A stretch of 64,000 nt of DNA, taken from contig NZ_JAOEAL010000002.1 of assembly GCF_029835735.1 (NCBI RefSeq), positions 62,001 to 126,000 of the forward strand, written 5' to 3'. Under the pieces are notes generated by a model, which saw nothing but the letters and a program-made list of their open reading frames with translations, did no database searches and was not told where the DNA came from. This document shows positions 43,496 to 52,560 of this stretch, in pieces. This DNA is from Shewanella sp. GD04112 (GTDB taxonomy: Bacteria > Pseudomonadota > Gammaproteobacteria > Enterobacterales > Shewanellaceae). A program made the position numbers and the translations under genes. Position 1 is the first letter of the stretch; each line of letters begins with the position of its first letter.

Positions 43496-43633
43496 AACAC
43501 ACCATAATTTACGGAATTGAATAACAAACTCTCATCTCAATAATCCACATAGGGTACATCACCCATTACAGCGCAATCATTTGAAGTAAGTTCCTGTAAA
43601 GTATGTAAGCGCTAGACAGTATTAATCTGTGCT

Positions 43634-43720
43634 TGATTCGGTGGAATCACGGGTTTAATAATCGAAAATTTTCTTTATCTTCAACATTTTACCATTAAAA
43701 ATGCTTGGTGCAGATATTTT
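43634..43720 (+). repeat. Bipartite element, copy B1
   Basis: Box 1 TGATTCGGTGGAATCA at 43634-43649 and box 2 GCTTGGTGCAGATAT with GGTG at 43707, again 73 nt apart. The bases around box 1 also match copy A (CTTGATTCGG...GGTTTAA). Confidence 0.65.
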
Positions 43721-43730
43721 CGTTCCATCT

Positions 43731-43815
43731 AAAAGCAGCACCAAGCTATAACCTCGTTAAATTATTGTTTTTATGCTAAAAAACTCAGAATTTAACGCTT
43801 GATTCCACCGAATCA
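43731..43815 (-). repeat. Bipartite element, copy B2 (inverted)
   Basis: On the minus strand, box 1 TGATTCGGTGGAATCA begins at 43815 and AGCTTGGTGC has its GGTG starting at 43742, 73 nt on. Forms a head-to-head pair with B1, the two GGTGC boxes facing each other. Confidence 0.65.
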
Positions 43816-43825
43816 CTCCATAAAA

Positions 43826-43850
43826 AAACCAGCATCTCTGCTGGCTTTAC
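43826..43850 (-). terminator. Intrinsic terminator of the par-side small gene
   Basis: CCAGCA-tctc-TGCTGG followed on the minus strand by TTTTTTTA, just after the stop at 43855. Confidence 0.75.
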
Positions 43851-43854
43851 TTTC

Positions 43855-44001
43855 TTAATTGGCTGTTTGTCTCATTTTCGCGCTACAACGATTTAGTTCT
43901 TCCAGTTCATAGAACTTCATTGCAGGAAGTCTGAATGGTAGTTTATTGGTAATCGCGTTGTTTAAGGCCGTGGCTAGTGTTAACATCACTTCTGCTGACA
44001 T
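43855..44001 (-). CDS. 48-aa protein downstream of parB
   Basis: MSAEVMLTLATALNNAITNK followed by LPFRLPAMKFYELEELNRCS... and TAA at 43855. SD CGGAG before ATG 44001. It follows parB by 73 bp and has a terminator right after it, so it is probably the last gene of the par transcript. Not recognised. Confidence 0.6.
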   Translation of the reverse strand: MSAEVMLTLATALNNAITNKLPFRLPAMKFYELEELNRCSAKMRQTAN

Positions 44002-44074
44002 AAATACTCCGAATAAGTATGTTTGTTAGTGCATGACAGGTCAGGCTTGGCGGTCGGCCTGTCAGTTTCTTTTA

Positions 44075-45148
44075 CTACTGGTTTTTTGCTTCTACTAAAT
44101 CAATTAAGAATTGTTTTAGCTTCTCAATCTCTTGCTCCGACAATCTTGTTACTTCGACCTTGGTCTTTCGATTTTGGGTCGATAATTTAGCCCAACGATT
44201 GCGGTCGTCACCCTCGGCAATTTTATCATTTGCCAGCTTTTTGGGTTTTGATTGTTTATCAAAGTCTTCGAACACCTTCAGTATCTGACTGTTTTTCTGG
44301 CCATCGACATCAAATAGTCCCGCTACCGATGTTTCGCCTTCATTTGCATCGATGCAAATTTTTTCAATTTTCTCAAGTAACTGCTCGCTCAATAAAGCTG
44401 AAAGTTGATGCTTTTGAGTAATGTCATAAAGAGCCATAATTTGTGTTGAACTTAAAGCAGAAGGACAGGGGAACAACTCAATAATTTCATCTGGAATTTC
44501 TGCGGCTTTAAGTGCTCTCGTTACATACGAATAAGATACGTCGAATTGAGCAGCTAGCTCTCTCAGAGATAACTTAACTGTTTTGTTGTTGGCAATCTCG
44601 AGCTCGTTTTTCGCGAGTGCCTTTTTCATCTGAAAACCCGCATCTCGATAACTATACTTTTCAGAGGTTTGGACGTATTTAACGATTTCGTGAACTTCTT
44701 CTTCTGTTAGTACAAAATCGGTATACAGCACATTTAATCCAGCATTCTCTAAGATTGCTGCCATACGTCGGCGCTGACCATCAAACAAGTGATAACCAGT
44801 TGAATCCCGTGTTGCCAACGCATCAGAAAATTGCACCTTTGCAATAGTTTTACGGATCCGCAGTAATGAATTTGGTTTTACATCACCGGCTGGACGCGGG
44901 TTAAATGGGTGTACGAAAGACTTTGTTTTGAGTTCTTCCGCCGTTAAGTGCTTACGAGTGAATGTAAGAGTACGCCCACTGGACAATTTAATTTTAATTG
45001 AAGTAGCAGAGTCGTTCAGTACATCAGTATTAGCAACAAATGCAGACTCAGTAGTTTCTGGATGTAATTGACTATTTAAACCAGCAGAGTCAACTAAGGC
45101 TCTGCCAAATGGAACGCGCTTACGCGCTTCTTTAGCATTAGATACCAT
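44075..45148 (-). CDS. parB: ParB-type partition protein
   Basis: 357 residues. ParB/Spo0J-like motif YHLFDGQRRRMAAIL (~residue 115), then helix-turn-helix region LSLRELAAQFDVSYSYVTRA (~185-205). Binds a parS centromere, not located here with confidence, and loads or stimulates ParA for plasmid segregation. Its start overlaps the parA stop by 11 nt, indicating coupled translation. Confidence 0.88.
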   Translation of the reverse strand: MVSNAKEARKRVPFGRALVDSAGLNSQLHPETTESAFVANTDVLNDSATSIKIKLSSGRTLTFTRKHLTAEELKTKSFVHPFNPRPAGDVKPNSLLRIRKTIAKVQFSDALATRDSTGYHLFDGQRRRMAAILENAGLNVLYTDFVLTEEEVHEIVKYVQTSEKYSYRDAGFQMKKALAKNELEIANNKTVKLSLRELAAQFDVSYSYVTRALKAAEIPDEIIELFPCPSALSSTQIMALYDITQKHQLSALLSEQLLEKIEKICIDANEGETSVAGLFDVDGQKNSQILKVFEDFDKQSKPKKLANDKIAEGDDRNRWAKLSTQNRKTKVEVTRLSEQEIEKLKQFLIDLVEAKNQ

Positions 45149-46355
45149 ATTCTGAACCTCTAATTCTTGAAATGTGTTGGAATAGCGCCAAAGTAAATTG
45201 GTCTAGCGACTCTCTTGCTTTTTTAAGAGCTTTTGAGTCCCCTGTGTAGCTTCCAGGATGTACTGACACAACGGTATCAAATGTTTCTGCACAGCGCTTA
45301 AAGGCAGATAATTCAGGAATACTAGCCATCATCATGTCTTCAGCAAATACAGCGTTGGCAATCATTGAGCTATTAATATCTTGCTCGCTCTGCGAATACT
45401 TAGACATAAAAGCCAAATGGCCTTTCAAATTCGTTGTTGCGCCTTCTGCTTCTAAATGATCCAGCATTTCTGGAATACGAGTCACGTATTGCAATGTTGA
45501 ATGTAAATCAACGGTTGAGGGCGGAAGTGGAGTCACTAAAACGTCAGCTGCACACAATGCACTTTTTAAAAGTGAGTCTAAGTGTGGGCCGCAGTCGATA
45601 AAGATAAAGTCGTAATCGTTGATTAGCTTTTCACAGACGTTGCGAGATAACGCCTCAAACGGATTAATTTCCGAACCAAAACGCTGAGCGCATAGAGCTT
45701 CCCATTGAGATGCTATAAAAGCATCTGCAATGCTTGACGGTATGATGTCAACACCAGGCACTTGAGTAGGTATGACAAACTCGTCTAACAGCTCTTCACG
45801 AGTTAAGTCTTGAAATACGGCTTGAACGACAGTGTTATCAATTGTACCAATGGAGTTTTTATGGCTCATGAACATACTGGCTGAGCTTTGAGGATCAATG
45901 TCCAGTACTAACACTTTTAAATCATGCTGAAGCATTTCAGAATGGCAACGTAACGCTTGGGCAATATTTACGGTTGATACAGTCTTACTTACACCGCCTT
46001 TGAGGTTACAAAGGAATACTACATAGCCGCGTTCAAATTTCTCACGCAATGCTTTATGTCCACGATGCTTGTAAATATCGACTACTTGCTCAACCGTTAG
46101 ATCATAAACTTCAACGCTACCGTTTAGCTTCTTATCGAACTGGTAACCAGTAGCTTCCATCTCATTAATCGATTTTTCTACGATCTTACGAGTGAGGCCT
46201 CTCAGGTTAGCTAATGCGCCTTTTGAGTAACGCTGGTGAAATGTATCTAAACCAAATTCGATTTTGTGCTGTGTAATAGAGTCAGACATGGTGTTAAGCA
46301 TTTTTCGTGCCCTGTCAGCAGTCGTTCTCATACGAGCTTTGAAGTGTTCATTCAT
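45138..46355 (-). CDS. parA: ParA-type partition ATPase
   Basis: 405 residues. An N-terminal DNA-binding extension (~1-105) marks type Ia, as in P1/P7 ParA. Deviant Walker A FLCNLKGGVSKTVSTVN (~120), Walker A' LVLDIDPQSSASM (~160) and Walker B DYDFIFIDCGPH (~245). ATPase that moves plasmid copies along the nucleoid and, with its HTH, represses its own operon. Confidence 0.9.
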   Translation of the reverse strand: MNEHFKARMRTTADRARKMLNTMSDSITQHKIEFGLDTFHQRYSKGALANLRGLTRKIVEKSINEMEATGYQFDKKLNGSVEVYDLTVEQVVDIYKHRGHKALREKFERGYVVFLCNLKGGVSKTVSTVNIAQALRCHSEMLQHDLKVLVLDIDPQSSASMFMSHKNSIGTIDNTVVQAVFQDLTREELLDEFVIPTQVPGVDIIPSSIADAFIASQWEALCAQRFGSEINPFEALSRNVCEKLINDYDFIFIDCGPHLDSLLKSALCAADVLVTPLPPSTVDLHSTLQYVTRIPEMLDHLEAEGATTNLKGHLAFMSKYSQSEQDINSSMIANAVFAEDMMMASIPELSAFKRCAETFDTVVSVHPGSYTGDSKALKKARESLDQFTLALFQHISRIRGSEYGI

Positions 46356-47630
46356 AGCAATTTAACTCCATTTATCAATTGCGTATAAGATTACAGCTAA
46401 AAGGTGTGGATTTCAATATTTGGTACATTAAAATCCGCACCTATTTAATGGTGTGCTAATTTCCTCACCTGGATGTTAGTGTCTGATGATATTAGATATA
46501 CACTCAGCTTCATATCATGAAAGGGCAATGATGCTTTATAGGTGAAGACTGTAGGTTGTAGGTTTACTTGTTTGCTATGGAGCATTCGGGAAGTTGAACT
46601 AGAATCGAATAGAATCCTGTTTCTTCTTTTGATCTTAAAAGGATCAAAAACAAGATCTATCTGCTTGGGAATATAAAAAGATATGATCTTTTTATTAAGA
46701 TCTATTAAAGATATAAAGATCTATAGGGTAGAGTTTTTTTATTTTGAATCAATATGTTATGCGTGTTTTTCAAATAGTTTTTTCGCTTTACACCTAGATC
46801 TTACTCGTCAGGTTCCCAGATCTCACTCGCTTTATGCCAAGATCTAACTCGTGACAGATCAAAAGTTTACTCGTTTAATACACTGATTTTACTCGTGTTA
46901 CCCATAAGTATTACTCGTGTAGTTATCCACAGTAAAGAGTTTTGGTTGTTTATTGCCCTAAACACAGAGTAGATGCGCCTGTATTGATTGAATTTTATAC
47001 TTTCTCATGTGTTTTATTCGTGTGACCCCTAGAGTTTATTCGTGTGAAAGACTGTACTTTACTCGTATTTATGAAAAATCAGTTCGTTGTCGCATCCAAT
47101 TTTAAAATAACCCAAAAATAGACCAATAGTTTACTCGTTCATATGTCGGTAGTTCACTCGCTACTATATCAATAGTTTACTCGTCTATATGTCCGTAGTT
47201 CATTCGCTTCGATACCAATAGTTTACTCGTCTATATGTCTGTAGTTCACTCGCTTCTATATCAATAGTTTACTCGTTCAAGTATCTGTAGTTCACTCGCT
47301 TCTATATCAATAGTTTACTCGTTCAAGTATCTGTAGTTCACTCGCTTCTATATCAATAGTTTACTCGTCTATATGTCTGTAGTTCACTCGCCTCTATATC
47401 AATAGTTTACTCGTTCACATGTCGATAGTTTACTCGCATCTATAACCATTAGTTTACTCGTTCCTTTATCTGTAGTTCATTCGCTCCTAAACCTGTAGTT
47501 TACTCGTACCCATGTCTATATTTTATTCGTGACCAACTCAATATTTTTTTCGTGCACTAACCCAATAGTTTACTCGTATTTGAGTAAACTATTGAGAAAG
47601 ACCAAAGGTTTGATATGGAGGGGAGGGGGA
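46356..47630. other. Replication origin region with iteron arrays
   Basis: No gene. Contains an AT-rich stretch (about 46660-46800), scattered TTACTCGT-type iterons from 46790 to 46920 (AGATCTTACTCGT, AAGTTTACTCGT and relatives), a perfect DnaA box TTATCCACA (46923-46931), three more iterons near 47015-47066, and a dense array at 47120-47585. Together with the adjacent Rep_3 gene this is the probable oriV. Confidence 0.8.
47120..47596 (+). repeat. Dense iteron array (~20 units)
   Basis: About 20 units spaced about 21-23 bp, two helical turns, alternating AATAGTTTACTCGT and GTAGTTCACTCGC, so a ~44-bp super-repeat. The array ends with an inverted pair CAATAGTTTACTC / GAGTAAACTATTG (about 47571-47595), 35 bp from the rep stop. 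Binding sites for the initiator; the inverted pair resembles an operator or handcuffing site. Confidence 0.85.
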
Positions 47631-48794
47631 TCAGGTATTGACGTTTAACAAGAAATCTAACTTATCGAGTGCAGAACTCTTCAGTTTTGGTCGTTCAGTT
47701 TGTTCAGATTCGTTTTCTGCTTTCTCAATCGATATTTTTCGGTAGTGTTTGTAAATGTCGTAAAATAATTCTCTACAGCGCGGTCTGTATTTCTCATAGT
47801 GTGATGAGAGAACGTAGTAAGCTACGGCCAGCTGCTCAGTCTCTTCTTGAGTAAGCGTTTCTTTTTTCATACGCAGACGATTCTCTGCATTCATTGCGAC
47901 TTCCGCTGCTGCTTCAAGATCCATTGGATGCAATTTGATGAATTGATCTATCCAAAGGTACTCGAACTCAATGCTGGTAATTTTGTTGCCTGTTTTGTTT
48001 TCAATGATGCCATGACGTTTTTTACCAGAAGGATCTGTGTTGAAAAACATTACCTCGTCACTACAAGCCTCCTCTATTTCTTCAATCGACTTTACCAGCG
48101 CCTGATTGACGAATACCGATGTGTCCTTCATGGTTTTCTTGCCTGGCAGATAGTTATCTTTGTCGTCAACTAACCCGAAAATACCTTTGAGAGTCATAAC
48201 GTCTGTCTTATACAACTGCTTCTCAGGGGTTTTGAACCTCGATAATAGGTCATACATTGGTTTAGAGTATTTTCCCCTCAGTCGTAGGAATCTAGCCACG
48301 TTAACGGAAGCGTATCCTTTTGACGCGTCGTGAAAAAAGTCTCTCAAGTCATAATTTGGTACCATTGTTAACTTTCCACGTGCATATTTCACTGTCGGGA
48401 AAAGGACGGATGATTCAAATTCATGAGTCGTCGGATGCTCTGCTAAAACCGTTCGTTTCTGAAGCCTAAGAGCGACAGGTTTAATTGTTGCCGCAAGGCT
48501 TTTGGATTCAACTTGAAGCCAATCAGCCAACCTAGAGGCGGGGATAGAAATTTCGAGCTGGGTTTCTTCTTTCCACTCTGTCTTTTGCATCTGGATCAGA
48601 AATAGGGCAAGTAGATTTTGCTCATGGGTCGTCATCGATATACGACTGTAGATTAAGTTGTGGTTTTTCTTATACGTCTGCGGTAATTGCGCTTCTGGAT
48701 GTACATCGAATTTGTCAGTTTTGACTTTCTTCGATGTTGTAGTTACCCCATCTGAACCCTGTAGTACCTGTTTGTTGTTTGCTTTATCTGTCAT
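47631..48794 (-). CDS. Rep_3-family replication initiator
   Basis: 387 residues from ATG 48794 (MTDKANNKQVLQ), chosen because GGGAGG lies six bases upstream. Winged-helix initiator features: KNHNLIYSRISMTTHEQNLL (~40-60), LEISIPASRLADWLQVES (~75-93), then a second winged helix around KYSKPMYDLLSRFK (~195-208). Binds the iterons on both sides of the gene and opens the origin. The iterons upstream of its start suggest autorepression. Confidence 0.85.
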   Translation of the reverse strand: MTDKANNKQVLQGSDGVTTTSKKVKTDKFDVHPEAQLPQTYKKNHNLIYSRISMTTHEQNLLALFLIQMQKTEWKEETQLEISIPASRLADWLQVESKSLAATIKPVALRLQKRTVLAEHPTTHEFESSVLFPTVKYARGKLTMVPNYDLRDFFHDASKGYASVNVARFLRLRGKYSKPMYDLLSRFKTPEKQLYKTDVMTLKGIFGLVDDKDNYLPGKKTMKDTSVFVNQALVKSIEEIEEACSDEVMFFNTDPSGKKRHGIIENKTGNKITSIEFEYLWIDQFIKLHPMDLEAAAEVAMNAENRLRMKKETLTQEETEQLAVAYYVLSSHYEKYRPRCRELFYDIYKHYRKISIEKAENESEQTERPKLKSSALDKLDFLLNVNT

Positions 48795-48835
48795 GGCATC
48801 CTCCCTATGCATCAATATAGCGTTCGCCATTTTCT

Positions 48836-49010
48836 CATTCCATATTTTTTTCGTATTCCCTCCATATTTTTTTCGTGTTGACCCAACTATTAAATTTCAA
48901 TCCCTATCTTTTCTTCGTGTATCTCCATATTTTTTTCGTGTTCACACAATATTTTACTCGTCATATACCTATATTTTATTCGTGTAATCCAAATAGTTTA
49001 CTCGTCTTAA
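48836..49010 (-). repeat. Iterons upstream of rep
   Basis: Units of the type CCATATTTTTTTCGTG, ATATTTTACTCGTC and AATAGTTTACTCGTC on the plus strand between the rep start and 49010. They cover the likely rep promoter. Two isolated relatives lie at about 49280-49316. Confidence 0.65.
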
Positions 49011-49445
49011 ATTGTGATCAAAATTAACTCTGTAAATGTAAGTTATTGTTATATAAGAGTTAAGTGTGGGCGGTGAACAACGGGATCTTGCAAGTAAAAA
49101 TCTGTATTTTTTTTGCACAAATATGTTAAATTTTTGAATCAGATTATTTAAAGGCAAAATGAAGTCTAAAAAAAATCGTTAGGTATTGTTTTAAAAGGGT
49201 TTTTAATGGTTTACATAGATTTCGATATAAATATTTGTGTATCAGCATTGATTTTGACAACCCAACTGTGAATGACACTCTAAAGATGACGAGAAAAATC
49301 TATGAGTAGACGAGTAAAATCTCGGGCTCACACGGTTTATTTATTGGAATTTTGAAGTAAATCGTGGCAGGGAGGGGAGCGCAAATTTGCGTGAATTGAT
49401 TCAGAGGCCAATATCGGGCCATCTTTCCCCGATTGCGAGGCATTC
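49011..49445. other. Gap upstream of rep
   Basis: AT-rich with no gene seen. Holds isolated iteron-like GACGAGTAAAATC (about 49303-49316) and probable promoter sequence for rep and for the rightward gene at 49446. Confidence 0.4.
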
Positions 49446-50021
49446 ATGAAAGTATCCAGTTCTAGCCAGTTAACCGATTTACTGTCTTCCGTTTGGCCCA
49501 ATAACGAAGTTAACGCCTTACAAGGTCTGCTTTCATTGTTTGACACGTTAATTAATCACGGCGCCAGAGTATGCGAGCAGCCAACGCCGGATATTACTCC
49601 CGCTCAAAAGACGTTGTTTGTTCAGGCTGTCTATTCAGAGTTATCGAGCGGTAATCTCGACCCCATTGGAAAAGCAATTAGTTTTTATGGTGCCGATGCA
49701 GGGTTTACTCACGACAATCAGGATTTCCGCTTGTGTATCCATGCCGGTGATCGTCAGCCATTAACTGTGAAATCGTATTCATCATTGCAGTCCGGTTCGG
49801 GGCTGGATGTACAGGGTTATCTGTTACAGCTGGCTAACGGTTGTCAAAGCAACATCGTAAACGACCCATTTCATTCTCTCTGGATACGACTAGAAGATCC
49901 GAGTCGTAGCAAGCTAATTGCCGCATACGTGCAGATTACTCTGCTAATGAAAGCGATTTCTAAGCGAGTAGGTAGGGCGGTATCACCGTTTTGTGTGGAA
50001 CTGGTGGCAATAAATATTTAA
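49446..50021 (+). CDS. Hypothetical protein (191 aa)
   Basis: Not recognised. Starts MKVSSSSQLTDLLSSVWPNN with SD GCGAGG. Soluble and helical, no metal-binding or nucleotide-binding motif. Lies between the replicon core and ssb, same direction as ssb. Confidence 0.65.
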   Translation: MKVSSSSQLTDLLSSVWPNNEVNALQGLLSLFDTLINHGARVCEQPTPDITPAQKTLFVQAVYSELSSGNLDPIGKAISFYGADAGFTHDNQDFRLCIHAGDRQPLTVKSYSSLQSGSGLDVQGYLLQLANGCQSNIVNDPFHSLWIRLEDPSRSKLIAAYVQITLLMKAISKRVGRAVSPFCVELVAINI

Positions 50022-50093
50022 ATATACAAAATTTGTGTGATTATGAGTTTGTGTTTTAATGTGCTCGTTAATTACTTCTTTGGAGAGAGCAAA

Positions 50094-50621
50094 ATGGGTT
50101 CAGTTAATAAAGTTATCATTGTTGGCAATATCGGTCAGGAAATTGATTTTAAGACACTTCCTAGCGGTACAAGCGTAGCAAATTTCAGTGTGGCCACGAG
50201 TGACACTTGGAAAGACCAACAGGGTGTTCAGCAAGAGGTGACCGATTGGCACAAGATTGTTGTTTGGGGCAAGCTGGCTGAGATTATCAATCAATACGGT
50301 GGAAAAGGCCGTCAGGTCTACATCGAAGGCAAGCAAAAGACTCGCAAATATAAAGATGCCAATGGCCAAGAACGCTACACAACAGAAGTTGTCGTGGACT
50401 TTGATGGTCAAGTACAGCTTTTAGGTGGTTCACCAAAGGATAATGCAGGCCAAAGCTCTGGTTATCAGCAAAACGCACCACAGCAGCAAGGTTACCAGCA
50501 AAACGCACCGCTGCTGCATGGATACCAGCAAAATGCACCGCAGCAAGGCGGTTATCAGGCGCAACCACAGGGCGGTCACCAACAAAATACTCAGCAACAG
50601 GCTTATAACTACCACCGTTAA
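50094..50621 (+). CDS. ssb: Single-stranded DNA-binding protein
   Basis: 175 residues from ATG 50094, chosen for SD GGAGAG and because SSBs start here (MGSVNKVIIVGNIGQEIDF). OB fold to ~residue 112 (DWHKIVVWGKLAEI, RQVYIEGKQKTRKYKD, VVDFDGQVQLLGG), then a Gln-rich tail with QQNAP repeats. The usual acidic tip DDDIPF is absent: the protein ends QQQAYNYHR, so it may not recruit host SSB partners normally. Coats single strands during transfer and replication. Confidence 0.92.
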   Translation: MGSVNKVIIVGNIGQEIDFKTLPSGTSVANFSVATSDTWKDQQGVQQEVTDWHKIVVWGKLAEIINQYGGKGRQVYIEGKQKTRKYKDANGQERYTTEVVVDFDGQVQLLGGSPKDNAGQSSGYQQNAPQQQGYQQNAPLLHGYQQNAPQQGGYQAQPQGGHQQNTQQQAYNYHR

Positions 50622-50642
50622 CCTTTAGGGTTTGTTGAACTA

Positions 50643-50663
50643 GCCGCCTTCGGGCGGCTTTTG
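50643..50663 (+). terminator. Intrinsic terminator after ssb
   Basis: GCCGCC-ttc-GGGCGGC followed by TTTTG, 25 bases after the ssb stop. The rest of the gap to 50878 holds no gene. Confidence 0.8.
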
Positions 50664-50878
50664 TTCTGTCCACAGGGGCTCATAAAGCCTGCGGCGCCGT
50701 GCCTTTAACTGGCCGATCCCAATAAGTCGGAGCCAAAAGGTTTTCGAATATGGGTTTAATGGCTTCGGGAGAAAGGAAAGCGAATTTATGCTTGCTTGAA
50801 AGAAATCGATGTTATCCGCAAACATTAATCTTAAATTATTCTATAGTGCTATATAAGGATGTTTCTCTGAAATACAAG

Positions 50879-52357
50879 ATGTTATCATTGGCCATCACAG
50901 TCTCTCTTGCTGGCCCAATCCACGCAAGTGAGTTACCGATGTTGTTGGACAGACCCGCTGACTCTATTCCATTGGATAGGTCTATAGAGACAAAGCTCAA
51001 GCAAGCAGGGGGTTCTCCTTCGATTATTGCAAAGGCGGTAGCGTTGTCAGCGGCTAACATCAATATAAACGCTGATGCTGAGAACGCAGAGATTAACTGC
51101 AAGCCATATCCTCGTGGTAAATACTCTCAAACACTGGTTCAGGATTGCACCACTGTACCTGTTGATCTCTCCAAGACCGTAGCAGATGTGATTTTCTTTT
51201 ATCACCCTCGTTGGATGGAGCAAATGCCATCGAAGGGGCAGGCATTTAAAGCAATCAGAGAAGAAATAGCTACAACAAATAGGGTGTTAGCTCAAAATAC
51301 TCCTGCACAGCTCAAACTGGTAGCATTTGAAGAGCCGACGTTTGCTGGCTATCGAGATTTCGAAGTGGCTTTATATGGCGGGGAAGAAAAATACCAAGAA
51401 TTACTCGCTGTGGGTTTGGATGAAGTGCCAAACAGCTTCGATGCCTATAACAATCGTTCATCTAGCTACACCTACCAAGGTGAAAAGTGGACTAAGTATT
51501 ATTATGGCGCTGAAGGGATGTTAAATCTGTCGTGGAACTATTTACCATTTTATTTAAGTGGGCGAATGGGTATTGAGACTCTGCCAGAAGATACCAAGAT
51601 GCTGTTAGATTACAGCCCAGACATTGAAATTTATGGTCGTTTAGCCGAGCCTGAATACAGTGATTTCGAAAAAACACTCTGTGGCTCAGCTGGATTTAAC
51701 GCTGCACAGCTTACGTCCCATGGTGTAAATACCTGCCCGAACACCGTTGTGCATGAAATAGGGTATGTGTACTTGGCCGATCATGACCTAGCGCACCGCA
51801 ATACCGATAATATCGCTAAATTTAAACGTGCTACTGATTCCCCTTGTGATGGCGGTTATACGGTAATGACTTGGCAATCATCTCCGGACACCAAACTGTA
51901 TTATTCATCCCCTGAAGTGATTGTAAATGGTAGTGTTTGTGGCGATGAAAGCCTGAGTTTTGTTGTGTCTCGTAACGGCGATTTATCAAAGTCAGCGTCG
52001 GTGAAAGTGTTCATTGATAACGCGGTAACACTGCTGGATTCAGATTTTATTGATGTGAAGTTTGCCGCCGGTGAAAGCACTAAATCTGTTGTAGTAAGCA
52101 TCATAGACAATGCCTCAACCGCTGAAAACAGTAGTTTAGTGGCGGAACTTGTTACCCCAAGACTATTGAAGGTGACGGGCAGTACGATGGCGATCACTAT
52201 CAACAATGACGATGTACTACCTGTGGTGACTCCGCCGACTACCTCGACTACTCCAACCACCCCAACAACACCAGAGCCGGAATCATCTAGTGGTGGCGGG
52301 TCATTAGGGTATATCAGTCTCGTTTTCCTCGCCTTAGCTAGACGATTACGAAAATAA
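50879..52357 (+). CDS. Degenerate metalloprotease with Calx-beta domain and GlyGly-CTERM tail
   Basis: 492 residues. Start at ATG 50879 because it opens a signal peptide (MLSLAITVSLAGPIHA). The body looks like a reprolysin-like metalloprotease (ADVIFFYHPRWMEQ, ... VVHEIGYVYLADHDLAHR), but the zinc motif is HEIGY...H instead of HEIGH...H. Then a Calx-beta domain (SLSFVVSRNGDLSKSASVKV ... ITINNDD), a Thr-Pro linker, and a C-terminal GlyGly-CTERM signal (SSGGGSLGYISLVFLALARR). That tail is normally cut by rhombosortase after type II export. Probably a secreted or surface adhesive protein; proteolytic activity is doubtful. Confidence 0.7.
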   Translation: MLSLAITVSLAGPIHASELPMLLDRPADSIPLDRSIETKLKQAGGSPSIIAKAVALSAANININADAENAEINCKPYPRGKYSQTLVQDCTTVPVDLSKTVADVIFFYHPRWMEQMPSKGQAFKAIREEIATTNRVLAQNTPAQLKLVAFEEPTFAGYRDFEVALYGGEEKYQELLAVGLDEVPNSFDAYNNRSSSYTYQGEKWTKYYYGAEGMLNLSWNYLPFYLSGRMGIETLPEDTKMLLDYSPDIEIYGRLAEPEYSDFEKTLCGSAGFNAAQLTSHGVNTCPNTVVHEIGYVYLADHDLAHRNTDNIAKFKRATDSPCDGGYTVMTWQSSPDTKLYYSSPEVIVNGSVCGDESLSFVVSRNGDLSKSASVKVFIDNAVTLLDSDFIDVKFAAGESTKSVVVSIIDNASTAENSSLVAELVTPRLLKVTGSTMAITINNDDVLPVVTPPTTSTTPTTPTTPEPESSSGGGSLGYISLVFLALARRLRK

Positions 52358-52372
52358 CCCAGCGCTTCAAAG

Positions 52373-52400
52373 ACAGCTCCCATTGGAGCGGTTTTTTTGT
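52373..52400 (+). terminator. Terminator-like hairpin
   Basis: GCTCC-catt-GGAGC followed by GGTTTTTTT, downstream of the GlyGly-CTERM gene. Confidence 0.65.
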
Positions 52401-52560
52401 GCGTAATTTACAGTCATATTTGATGACCAGAAATATTTAAGTGATAGGTTAACAGAGTAAGCAGTATCGAGCCTGGGAACCCCAAATTTTTGCGTGAATT
52501 TCCCGATATGAGTTAATGAGCATGAGTCAAATGGCTCAATAATTCTGAGAGGGAAGGGTA

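Noticed and set aside
47120..47596. CRISPR-like array
   Set aside because: Repeats are short, imperfect, alternate in type and have ~10-bp gaps of no spacer character; there are no cas genes, and the array adjoins a Rep_3 initiator, so these are iterons.
49065..49085. TGTGGGCGGTGAACAA resembling a Tn7-type end
   Set aside because: Only the first eight or so bases match, no second end or Tn7 genes are seen, and no TnsB-site array follows.
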